Shown here piece by piece: positions 48,395 through 59,600 of a DNA stretch of 64,000 bases. Positions within the stretch are counted from its first letter, which is position 1, and each line of letters begins with the position of its first letter. The stretch is from Onchidella celtica (taxonomy: Eukaryota > Mollusca > Gastropoda > Systellommatophora > Onchidiidae): positions 51,823,119-51,887,118 of the forward strand of contig OZ007579.1 of NCBI GenBank assembly GCA_963931925.1. The letters run 5' to 3'. A program made the position numbers and the translations under genes. Under the pieces are notes generated by a model, which did no database searches, was not told where the DNA came from, and saw nothing but the letters and a program-made list of their open reading frames with translations.

Positions 48395-50340
48395 AGAGAT
48401 CTGCGCTGGTGCACTGTGCCTGGAACAGGACTCATGATGATCAAAGTATAACAGAATCAGGCGGTGGCCACTTTCGATTCATGCAAGTTTAGGCCAAGGA
48501 TCTGTTCTTGCGAGTTACGACTTTGAATGCAGTTCTTTGTTCACTAGGTGAGCGCTCTGTGATCCTTCCCCGGCTTGAGGTGAACTGACTCAAGACTGGG
48601 GCTGCACGCTCCACGTCATCTTGCCCCCACAGCTGTTATCTAGCGCTGAATAGATCCTAACAATGCAAGTCTCCGGTTCTGACCCCAGAGTAATCATTCC
48701 TCTAGTGGTTATATCAACTCGGTATAGTTTCAGACTAGAAAACCTCACAGAATTTGATTTCTGTGTGGTTAGAGTCGGGATTGAAGTGTAGACAATGCCA
48801 CAGAAACTGCATTTGGTCAGTTCTGTAATAGTCCAAGGTTTTTCACCCCTGTCAGGATTCTAGATTAGCCACGCGTCGAGTTCTTCTCTTTGTGTGAGTT
48901 TTGCTGTGTGAATGTTAATATATGTCAGTGTGTGCTTGTGTGTCTCCGCAAGTGTGTTTCTGTGTGCGACAAACAAGAGGATTTGAGTGGAAAAGTTGAA
49001 CTAAATCATTTGCTATGTTGTGAGAAAAAACAAATCCACGTTAGTCCAGTTTGGTCAAGCCGGAGATGGTCTGTTTCTGTCTGACTTTTCTTTTCTTTTG
49101 TTGTCGTTGCCAACTGTATTGTGACGGTTTCATGATTACTGAACGATTTCCTTTGACATGTCGAAAGCAGATTAAACCTTCGCTTGCCACGCTTTTTCTT
49201 TTATATACATCCACTTTGTTACCTGTAGGAAAGATTTATACTGCAGTCTTTTCAAGCCGACAATATGAGTGAAAAAAGTAGTTTTGAGAAATGGACTTTT
49301 CACTTTTCTATTCTATAGTTTCACGGGTATGACTATTCACGACTTTACACTGTCGGCTTTTCAAAGGTTCAGTATGCAGTACACAGTTAGTGTAACTAAA
49401 ACAAATGTGTTTACCACAAAATGCAAAATCTGTTATCAATTAATTCCCAGTGCAGGACTGTGTTATATTACTGGATAATGACTGTAATTTCTCCATATTT
49501 CTGCGCTGAGCGGATGTAAAGACCAATGTTGACACGGCCACAGATAACCTTCAGGTAAGACTTCCCTGGTATCGCAAATGTGGATAGATTTAGACCCTGT
49601 GCAATGATTGAGCTAGTTTACGAGTGATGGCGGTGACAACGTGTGGGCGAAAGTTTCTTGATTAGTGCTGGAATTATCACAGGATTAATCAGGAGTGCAG
49701 AGCAATTTCTACATGGAGAGCTGGGAGAATTTGTGCAGAGTTTGGGTGGGGAGAAATCAATGGATTTGTTTCTGGTACTGTTTGTGGGAGGGTGGTGGTG
49801 GTGGTGGTGGTGGACTTTAGAGCTCGATTTTGTTTGTATGTTTGTGTGCGCAAGGGTGTGTGTGTGTGTTTGCGGGCTCAGGTGTGTGCATGTGTGTGTG
49901 TATTTGTGCGTGCAAGCGTACACGCATGTGCACGAGCGATTGGATGTCTTCGAAAAAAAAACAGAGAAGGAAGTAGAGAATGTATATTATTATGTGATAC
50001 GGAAGAAGGAAAGAGCGGACAATGTATGTGGGTGGCATGTGAATGTGTGTTGAAGACGGAGAGAGAATACTAAAGAAAGTACAAAAGTAAACTTGTGTCC
50101 ACCAATCTTTTACCGGCACTAAAGCTTGCTGCATAGCAGGAAAGATCAAAGGGTAAGGGAACAGTCACGAATGAATACTTTTTCGTCTGAACTTTGGCTA
50201 CAGCGCCGGACATCATCTTGGTTTTTAATTATTTTTTTTCCCCACTGTTCTTGTTTGTTATTGTTGTTGTTGTTGTGATGACGATGTTGCTTTGTGTCGT
50301 TACAGAATGTTTCAATCCATTTAGAACGGATTTTGAAGAA

Positions 50341-50718
50341 ACATAGATCAGGTGTGACCAAACCGCGGCACGCGAGCCAAAATAATGCTGCTCTTTGACC
50401 TTCAATACTCGGCTCGTGGAAATATGTTGGCTGAGCTCTTTTGTTCTTGTTGAAAACATTTGAAACATAATATATATGTACTTTGTAATTACTGAAACTA
50501 ATACAAATTAACAGTTTAAAAAAACTGCGTACAAGAGTAAATGTTGCACACATGTATTTCTTAATATATATAATTTATATGAATTTTTTGTAACAAAATG
50601 TGTATGTAACAGTTAAAACGCGTGTGTAAATTTTGTTCATGTCTGGTGGTTCTCGCACATTGAAATGTATCGTATGCGGCTCTTACATCAAGCAAGTTTG
50701 ACCACCCCAGCTATAGAC
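50341..50718 (+). mobile_element. Non-autonomous hAT-like element, 362 bp (50,349-50,710)
   Basis: The left end is CAGGTGTGACCAAACCGCGG. The right end, reversed, is CTGGGGTGGTCAAACTTGC, an imperfect inverted repeat in the CAGGGGTGxCCAAAC style of hAT elements, followed inward by GAGCC and AGAGCCGCAT-type sequence. Flanking 8-mers ACATAGAT and CTATAGAC match at five of eight positions, which fits an old 8-bp duplication. The interior is AT-rich and non-coding. Confidence 0.75.
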
Positions 50719-52579
50719 AGATAGTACTTCATCACAGCCAGGCTATACTTTAAACAGTTTTGAGACATTTGAAGTATTGGATTTTGCATTACTTAAATCC
50801 ATTTCTTGAAATTTGAACATTTTCCATTCAGCCTTTATGTCTCTTTTGTATCTCCTGCAAAAATGTCAAAAACTTGAATGGCGCTGATAGAAATACAGTA
50901 ACGATGCGGTCTTTCAACAATATGAATCTGTATTATATTAGGGCTGTTTTCTTTGGACGGGTTTCAACTTGTAGACAGAACTGTATCACTTTCACTACTC
51001 GACAAAGACCACGACATTTATATTCATCAGTAGATTGAATTATTGTGTTGTGGGCTGGGATAGAAAGGGGCGGGCAACGATTCCGTCTGGCGGCTGGAGG
51101 CTGGCGCCGTCTCCCGGTCAAAGAACTTACCAGCCCGGCCGGTCCTTATTGAATATTGCTCACCTTAGACATTTCTCGGCTCTGTCCGGGATGGAAAGTG
51201 CCGGTCTTAGAGCTCGGAGTAAAAACATACGGTGGCACTTTCTAGACCCTCATTACATTGATCCCCTGCGGGGTGCGGAGAGGGGGGGTTTAGGACCAGG
51301 GGTTGCGATTGGCTTTGCCTGTAAGCACGCGAACAGCCTGATCCAATTCTGAAAGTTGCTGGCCCCGAGATATGATCTCGTCAACATTTCCTTCTCTGGG
51401 GCTCAAAACTCCATTTGCTTGTAAAGGATTCGGTGTCTGACCCTGTTACTGGCATCTGGTCAGAAATAGACAAGAACACGAGATCTGTATATGAATAAGA
51501 GGCTTGACATTATTTGGAGTACGTGGTGGTAGTGCTTTAAAGTCCCAGTAAAAGATGTCGGCTGTTCGGGCCATGTTGCCAAAATACTCACCAAAACCCC
51601 TTTTGGTGACCAGTTTGTGGCCCATGTCTGAAAAAGCTACCGTGGCCATTTGACCAACGACTATAACCAACTAGCCAAGCCTGACCCTAACCATTGCATA
51701 TTCCGAAAATTCACCCTGTCATCAAAAACGGATTCGGAAACATGGTAGAGATAGTCATTTCAGCCCCCTCCCCCAACGCTACCCACACCAAAACAACAAC
51801 AAAAAAAACAACAACCAACTACAAAGTAATATAGACGGTTTGTGCACCACATCTGAAGGGCTTTGCTGCCTTTTGTTTTGAAAGACTTGAATATATAATA
51901 ATAAATATTATGTGTTTGTCAAGAGACTATGAGAGATATAAAATATGCTTGGCTTTTAGTTGTACATGTGTGGGAGATCTAAATGAATTCGTTTTCTTTG
52001 ACGATCTCTCAGCTGATTTGCCTTAGGAAACATGTTTTATTGCGTAGAGCCAGCACTTTGACAACGAAATACGTAAGTCGAGGCCACTCTGATCAAGTAT
52101 CTGAGATGGATGGATGAAATAGGAAGTGACGTTGCTGTGTTGCTGGTATACACACCAGTACAATTTGGTATGCAGACCGTGCGGGGTGACAACTGGATTA
52201 AGTGGTCCGTGAGTCGCTGTAGGGAGGAAGAGGAGGTGATGAGAGTAACGCAGGAGGAGAGAGTAGATTGTGGTAGTTCTGTCCTTTCCATCCATTTGTT
52301 TTGTTTTGTTTGTGTGTTTGTTCGTTCGATGATTTGTGTCAGCACGTGCAAGGAAACATCAGGGTTGGAGAGAAAGTGAAGAGAATTGGAAGAAAGCTTT
52401 CATAGTTCTGTAGGGTCTATGTGTCTGTTGGTCAGTTCGATGATTTTGTGTCAACCCGTGCGTGGGGGAATGGCTAGAAGAAGGGTACTCCTGTTGCCGT
52501 TCGTCGCGTTATTCGGAAAGGTTTTTACAGTAGGGGAAAACAAAAATCTCCCAAGCAGTGTTTTCCCCTTAGAATGTAG

Positions 52580-52680
52580 TTAAGGGCACGTAGTGTAATT
52601 ACAAAGCCAAATAGAGAAAATACAGAGTTGTGTTCACTGTTCAGCGATGGCTTATGGTGTAAAATACCACGCGTCCCTAA
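52580..52680 (+). mobile_element. Miniature palindromic element, copy 2 of 3 (best ends)
   Basis: About 101 bases bounded by imperfect inverted ends: TTAAGGGCACGTAGTGTAAT on the left and, reversed, TTAGGGACGCGTGGTATTTT on the right. The core CAAAGCCAAATAGAGAAAAT and TGTGTTCACTGTTCAG are shared with the copies at 15,252 and 61,702. It is too small to encode anything. A MITE or a structured short repeat are the main alternatives; the TTAA-like terminus could include the target site. Confidence 0.65.
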
Positions 52681-52959
52681 CAACGGGCCATTTAGTGTAT
52701 GTCAGTTTTGGCGTGGCGTGGCGTGCAGAGTTTGGTGCCAGTAACGTGCAAGAGGACCTTGCGGAGAGAGGGAAAGATAGGGAAAAGTTTGAGCAGTTGT
52801 TGATCTCGAACTTTCGAGTGACCTAAACAGTTTTGGATGTGTTGTCTACTAGCAGAGATCAATAGATTTGTACTTAGAGAAGTGTCTGGACTTGACTCTT
52901 GGAGAGTTTGGCCCGCCTTTTGGCCCATTTTGCGCTTTTCTCATGTCACTTTCAATCGT

Positions 52960-53131
52960 CTGAAGGGAGTTAAACGTGGGATCAATAATCATAGTCGGCT
53001 GAAGGCAGCGGCAGCTTCGGGCCGCTCAGCGAAACCGGGGCCGCCCCGCTCGGCTCTGGGCGACTCGATTACTGCAGTTTTTCCTCCCGCATCGATCTAG
53101 CTCTCGATGGAAAAGGAAAACAAGAAGGTGA
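52960..53131 (+). promoter_or_regulatory. Candidate CpG-rich promoter or first exon
   Basis: At 52,997-53,110 the sequence becomes CpG-rich (GCAGCGGCAGCTTCGGGCCG, then GGGGCCGCCCCGCTCGG), unlike its AT-rich surroundings. It leads to ATG at 53,107 opening MEKENKK, followed directly by AAG|GTGAAA, a weak donor. This could be a first exon of an unrecognised plus-strand transcript, possibly the one ending near 56.6 kb. It is only a composition-based guess. Confidence 0.25.
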
Positions 53132-53506
53132 AAAAAAATCTTTTTTTGTTTTTTTCACAAGGTTTTCATTCATGGCGTCTCATGAGTTGATCAAATCTGA
53201 CTACCTTTCTCTTACCTTGGTTTTTTCTCTTTTATTTCATTTCAGAGTTGTTGTTTTTTTAATGAACTCCACACGCCATTTCTCCCAGGTCGTGAATGGA
53301 AACGGTTAAGAAACGTTCGCTGTCCTGAAGCTCAAAGATCGGCCGGTCTCCGTGCTGGCTCTGTGTTAAAACTTCAAATGCCGGCCCTCTTTCATCTTCT
53401 GAAAGACTTTCCCTTTTCTGGAATTTATTTTTTCTTCCCAGAATTTTTTCCGCTTTTGAGCGAGCGCCAAACAAAATTTAGGGTCTTCCTTGAGGGTGGC
53501 ATTAGA

Positions 53507-53721
53507 TTCCAAGCTGGTGGTTCTCAGTGTCTCAGACCAGACCCCTCCATTTGCTGCTCCAAGTTTCTTCATCTCCTCTCCCATTTTGAATTGTCATCTA
53601 ATAATTTTTGCATGCGGACACTTTTAACTGTGGCGATTCTAGATCTGATTCCTCTCCCTAGATTTGAAATTCTTCCCCCTGGGAGCCAGGTACTTTCCGT
53701 TTGAGAACCACTGTTCTAGGC
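53507..53721 (+). mobile_element. Non-autonomous hAT-like element, 199 bp (53,515-53,713)
   Basis: The right end, reversed, begins CAGTGGTTCTCAAACGG, a classic hAT terminus. The left end TGGTGGTTCTCAGTG matches it with two changes in the first two bases. Flanking 8-mers TTCCAAGC and TTCTAGGC agree at six of eight positions, supporting an 8-bp target duplication. It is non-coding and degenerate, hence probably old. Confidence 0.8.
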
Positions 53722-54098
53722 CCTCAAAGGAGCAGCAAGTTGTGCAGAACCAAGAGCTAGATACTCCCACCTTGTATTGGCCAGAGCCGAAATGTATTAA
53801 CCAATCATTGGTGTTCCCAGTCAGCAACCCCACGGAAATCATAGGTGTAGGTAGGATTGACGTCACCTTTGCACATAGGAATGACAGCTTTTCGGGTAAA
53901 TCCAGCCTTATCCCTGGTTTAACGACATAAAACGAAGTCCTGACCTTTCACAAAACTGTACTGTAAAAAAACCGCTCAGCTTGCCTCTTTGGCTGTTTTA
54001 TTATTCATCAATGCTTTGAATTCGCTGTTATACTGTTCTGCTCTGTCTATTTCTGTCCTCTCCTCTTTTTCTTTCTCTCCTTTTTTTCTTTCTCTCCT

Positions 54099-54207
<109 letters not shown>

Positions 54208-55301
54208 GCAGAGGCTCAACTCATAAATTTACTTCAAAGTGATTGCGTGTCAGGGAGAAATATTTCCCTGTAAACTTTGGTCACGACTCCTACGCTGAAA
54301 TTCGAGACGGCAGAGCAAAATGATTTCTGTAATGCTCAGATTTCGCTTGTCTTTAATTATCGATTTTTATTTTAAAAAGACCATTCGTATAAATTATTGT
54401 AAAGGCTGTGTCTTCATTTGATCCGACAGCTCTTTGCTTTTTGTATGTGGGAGAATTATATAGATGGTTGGGATAATATGGTGATGTACAAGAGAGCCTA
54501 GGTGTTGTGAACACGCGGATTTTCCTTCCTGGACTCAGTAGCGATTGCGAGAGCGGGTATTGACAGTGTGGTGCGTAATCAATACCGCCCGCGCGGGCAG
54601 CGAGCCCGGTCTCAGTACGCCTGATGTCTCTCTGGTGGCGACGCTGGGCACATCCAAACGGTGTCCGAATGTTTCTGTACCACGGGGATATCACCACGAT
54701 ACTGTTCAAAGACCGGGCGGATTGATTTTATCAAGGTTTTTTTTATTTCATTCTTTGAGAATCTACAGCACTGTTCACACGGGGAAGTTCTTAACCAGAT
54801 TTTTCTGCAGTGTTGAGTGGACTTAGTGCTTGCTTTCATCAAGAGCCTAAAAGTGTTGCGTTTGGAACTGGCATGTGTACTCTGTGGCCTACAATTCATC
54901 GGTGTCTTTTCATGCAACATTGATATTTCTATTTCAACCGTTTTGAAGACTCGGCGTGACTTGAGGTTTATGAAATATTTATTAAGGACACTAATTCTGG
55001 GAGTTTATAGAAACAAAATAAGATTGAAAAGGAGCATTTTTGAATTATTGTTTTTATAAATATATTTATTGTTATTATTTTTAAAATATCGTAATTTTTT
55101 TGGGCCTATATTTATTAATTTTATTTAATGAGGTCCACTTGGTGTTATGATTCACCTATATTTTTCTGTAGTCATGAGGATTTCGATTGAACTGTTAATT
55201 AAATAGTGAACCAGTGATGAATGAATGTAGAGTTTTGCGTTGATGTTTACTTTCACATGGCGCTAAGGTTAAAAATGTACGAGATCTGTATTTGTAATGA
55301 A

Positions 55302-55600
55302 ACATTGTCAAATAAGAGGCAAGTTTGCTTATGTTCACTAGGCAGGTGACAGTGGTTTCTGAATTGTAGTATTGATGACAGATAAAGAGCAAACAGCAAC
55401 CAGAAAAAAAAAGAGAAGAAAGAATAGATAGCGCTTGTAAAAAAAAAAAAAGTAACATTGTTAAATAAAAGGAAAGTGTGGCATGTACAATAAACAGATC
55501 ACAATAGGTGTTGAAGTGCAGTACAAATGACAGCAAACAGCGGCAAACGAATACAGAACAGGTAGTGGAAGTGAAGTAGCGAATCTTGAGTAACATAAAT
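55302..55600 (+). repeat. Diverged tandem duplication, unit about 150 bp
   Basis: Two units begin ACATTGTCAAATAAGAGGCA (55,302) and ACATTGTTAAATAAAAGGAA (55,455). Both continue through a TGTTCACTAGGCAG/TGTACAATAAACAG step to GACAGATAAAGAGCAAACAGC/GACAGCAAACAGCGGCAAAC. Further weak echoes follow (TGTATGGATTCAACAGGT at about 55,635 and TGTATGGATTCAGCAGGT at about 55,766). No protein function is recognised. Confidence 0.5.
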
Positions 55601-56622
55601 AGTGAAATCATAGCGGTACCTCGTACTGTAACTGTATGGATTCAACAGGTACATTTTTTGTGTGGCATCCGTTCATAGACACTGGCACGATAGTTCATGT
55701 CATTAGACAAAACAACAGTCAACGCCAGACACGAATAGTGAAATTTTCCTGCTACGTTGTCGTTGTATGGATTCAGCAGGTCCCAAGTTGTAGAAATGCG
55801 ATTGTAGACAGGTGCGCGACAGCAAAATTACCGTCCGTCACCAAATTGGAGAGCCAGTCAGTGCCAAGCACTAATTTTGTTCTTTTCACAAATGATTCGG
55901 AAAAGAGAAAAGAGATAATTAGGCATGTTCTTGAAACAGGTAGTTTGGCGGCAGGTATGGCATCTGAGATTCGGATTGCTGTTTCATAAAACATTGACTT
56001 TCCTTGATCTGATCTCTCTCGCATGCTTTATAATTGAGACTGTCCAGTGCTTTTATCTGAGTTTCTTGTGAGTGACCTAGGTTGTTTGTATGGCATCTTT
56101 CCCGTATTGTGGCGCGATAGTTGTAGTAGTAGCGGACTGAAATTTAATACTGTCGGTTTTAACACTGCTGAGTTTTCACTTGTACTCAATGCTGTCGCAA
56201 ACTTCGTGGCAGAAGCTGATGATGGTTGGATTTGCCTTTTGCGTTGTTGTTGTTTTTTTGAAAGCGGTCATTCCGAGATTTGAGAGTGGTTTGTTCATGT
56301 CAAGTGGTTTTTCTGAACGGTAGAATCGTCTGATGTTGATGTAAACACTACTCATGTCAAGTTGAGAATGTAATCACCAGTGTTGACAAGTTGATGCAAT
56401 TCTACTGTTCAGTGCCGTGTGCATTTCTGAACCTTCACTAAAAATGGCCGTTGAAATTCAAAGTATTGCATAGCGCGTGCCTCACACTGAATTCTCCTTG
56501 AAAGTTTAACCGCAAAGTTTCACATCTTCTGTAAAATATTCAGTAAAGGTTTTCACTAGTCCCGGGCGGGGAAGACAAGGAGTTGACTGTTCTAGGAGTG
56601 AAATATTGAATTTTGTAATGTA

Positions 56623-56669
56623 AATAAAGCGGTTATTCTCTGTAATTTCTTTGTGTGTGTGTGTGTGTT
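56623..56669 (+). terminator. Candidate poly(A) site: AATAAA with GU-rich downstream element
   Basis: AATAAA at 56,623-56,628 is followed about 23 bases later by TTTGTGTGTGTGTGTGTGTT, the textbook arrangement of an animal cleavage and polyadenylation site. No coding exon with a matching frame precedes it, so the transcript would be non-coding or the end of a long 3' UTR. It could also be chance beside a TG microsatellite. Confidence 0.45.
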
Positions 56670-56689
56670 TTATTTTTGTGTTCATATCA

Positions 56690-59600
56690 ACGTGTCTATA
56701 AATACTCGCTTTGTTTTTCTAGACAGGAAGATTAGCCCTGAATGAACATAAAATACGTAATTATAATTATATATATTTTTGTTTTTGTTCTTAACCCCGA
56801 GTTTATAATTTTAAAAAATAACATTTGTTTTGCCTCACTTTTCACCATGCTTCCAGCCAATTGAAAAGAAAGGAGGCCGTGACTTTCAATAACTTGCAGA
56901 TGCAAAACTCCATGGCCATTCCTTGACCGACCGAGACCTGGCCAGATTGGCTGAAACTATTTGACCACAGGTGTAGTAGATCAGAGCACTTACAAATTTG
57001 TAAATGTGAGATGGCCCATCTGAAAAGTGAAACCACGTGATTACTTTCAGATTGACCGAGGCTTGAGAAGAAGAAACAAAATAATGTTGCTTTGAAATAT
57101 AAGTTTGGAATGATCTGGCTATTGCAACAGCCGTCATGGTTTGTTGTAGTTGTATTTGAAAGGAAAAGAATAAACTTTGCGCGCCAACTTGAAAGACAAT
57201 ACCCAGGATAATGTGAGGTGACTACTCAGCATTCTTTGGAAATACTAACGCCAGTAATGACACACCCACGGCGGGGATTCATCTCTTCCCGCCTCCTCCC
57301 CAAACAGATATTCATGATTGTCCCTGGAAAGTTCCAGACATTGACTGATGAAGCCAGTCTCCGTGTCTGTATGCATAATTCCTGTAACATTATTTACATG
57401 GCAAGCTCGGTGCAGTCAAGGCGTACTTAACTAAAGTTTGGCTTCTAACGCCAATATGGTTATTCAGAGTAGTCGCAGAATGAAAGTTGTAGGTTTTTAA
57501 AAAGTTGCCACGAGTGTAGGCTTGTGTGGTGTGGCATAAGATAGCAGGGGGCTCGTGTGACAACCAAACTGATGTCGAGTTTGAGATAGCGACACTGTGG
57601 CTCTGAGAGGTCTGAACTGTGTTTAAAACTTCCACCATTAAGACCGTGAAAACTGGTGTTCAGTAAGCCCAGGGCGTATATTCAACCAGCGTATTTCCGT
57701 TAATTTGAACAGTAAAAACATGTAAGTGGTGAAATTCATGGTGAAAACCGCAGGGATAAACATTTGCATAGTGAGCAAATGGAGATTTAAAGTTGACTAT
57801 CTCTTTCTTTGAAAGGAACTAACTGGAACTGAAAGGGTAATTTCTGAATATCTCGTGAGTGCAGCTTTTTTGTGTGTGTCTTCAAGCCTTGGTTTTGTAG
57901 AGACGTCGGGACTGGTGAGTTTTTTAGCTTGGACTTTGGGGGGATAAAAGTGGAAATCACTTTTGGTGGCAGTGGGCGTTGTCTGTAATTTAAAGTTGCC
58001 AATGGAGAGCAAAAATTTACTACTGATTGTGAACGTACCAGTATTGAAAAAGCTGTTAGGGGGAAATTGTTGCGGTGGAAGAGGGAACAGTTTGTAAAAG
58101 TACAGAGCTACAAGACGTCGGCGTCTACAGTACAAAATGGACGCCAGGCCCCGCAGGAAAAACAACAACATCATGGAAGCCGCCAGAAGCTGGTGTCGAC
58201 ATTCGATCAGATAAATTTTAGTCTGGCCAGTGTTACCATATATAACCCTGTCTACTCCCAGCTCCACTTGATAAGTGTACCCAAAAAACAAAAACATGAC
58301 CTGATGAAAACTATCTTGGCAAGCTGCTGGAAATGTCTTCTGGTACAGAAAATTGTGCAGAACTTGCCAGACCTGGACCTATTGTTGTTTTCTCGGTCGC
58401 CTGATTGCATTTTTTATGTCCTGGGAAAAGCTTTATGGGTGTTGTTGCCAATCTATGGTCTTAAAAGCTGACAAGAACCAATGGGGGACTTGACTGGGTA
58501 CGTACTTTAGCGCAGAATTGCCAAATTTGGATCTGTTGTTCCGTTTTTCAAGAGTTCTGACTGCTTTTTTTGGGCCGAGGTTAAAGTTGTTGAGGTGTTT
58601 TTGCTATTCCTTGTTCTTGAAAACTTGACTGTTTTGCATGGAAGAACATTTCGTGTGCATGTTTTTGCTGTTCTTGTATTGTCAGTGTCGCCAGTGAAGT
58701 ACCCTTGTTATGGATCACTAGGCTTGATGACGTTGGGGTGGGGGAGGGGGAAGAGCTTTATGTCAAGACAGTGCTTTCCCAAAAGAGAGTTTGGGGGAGG
58801 GAAGGAGGGGGGTGAAAGTGGAAAAATGCCAGGATGTAAATTCGTCTGTACTAACCGGCACGGGAGCATGGCGTCGCAAGAAATGGTCTATGGAAGAGAC
58901 GATTAACACAAAAACAAAAAAGCTCTGCCTTTAATGAACTGTGGTACGCAGAGTTTCATAAATCACAAATGAAAGATGATAAATGCAGAAGCCAAAGATG
59001 AAGGCCGGCTTAGAAAGTGACAAATTGTCGTGGAGACCTTGACCAGCATCCGGAGTGACCTTGTTGCCTCCATGGAGAATTGCCCCAAGAGACCGCAGTG
59101 AAAACGCAATGATAATGGCGCAATGTGAAGAAGGTCAGAAAGGTCACGAGTGTGCGGCAACCCGGCAATTTCTCCATACAGGACAGAATTTTGGAGTAGT
59201 GGAAAAGTTATAGGCGGCCAAGAATGCCGGGCGTAAATTACTCTCTTGGTCTATTGAGTTTTCACTGACACAACATCGGGAAATTCCTCACACTGATTCA
59301 TATCGGTAAAAAACGTGTTTGCCAGCTTCTGGTTCTTGTTCCCGGCCAGAGTAACAGAATAAATTTTAGAATTAGATTGGCCATCTGGCCAGAATAACCT
59401 TAAAAGTTTTTTTTACAAAAATATTTCAATCTACAGGCCAAATCCCTCATTCAGAAGTGGCAGGAGGCAGGATGAAATCGAGAGAACAAAGAAAGAAAAA
59501 AAGGTAGTTCCCGGTGGTAGCCTGGTATTGACGGCTTAAGTCATAACTTGAAGGTTGGAAAACCTGTAACTTTAGACGGTAATGACATGACGGAAGCAGG

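Larger units (their letters stand above)
42646..50348. other. About 7.7 kb with no supported gene
   Basis: Contents are G-runs (43,805-43,819; 46,699-46,711), a LINE tail (about 44,600-44,950), one arm of the inverted dispersed pair (47,430-47,575), a (CT)n-(CA)n-poly-C block (48,240-48,394) and a (GGT)n run (49,790-49,815). The block at 43,600-44,100 is complex and GC-richer. Open frames such as 47,440-47,841 overlap the dispersed repeat and show no domain. Confidence 0.5.

Noticed and set aside
57797-58471. Overlapping opposite-strand frames of 166 and 134 codons
   Set aside because: Neither has a recognisable domain or splice context; mutual overlap on opposite strands suggests chance.
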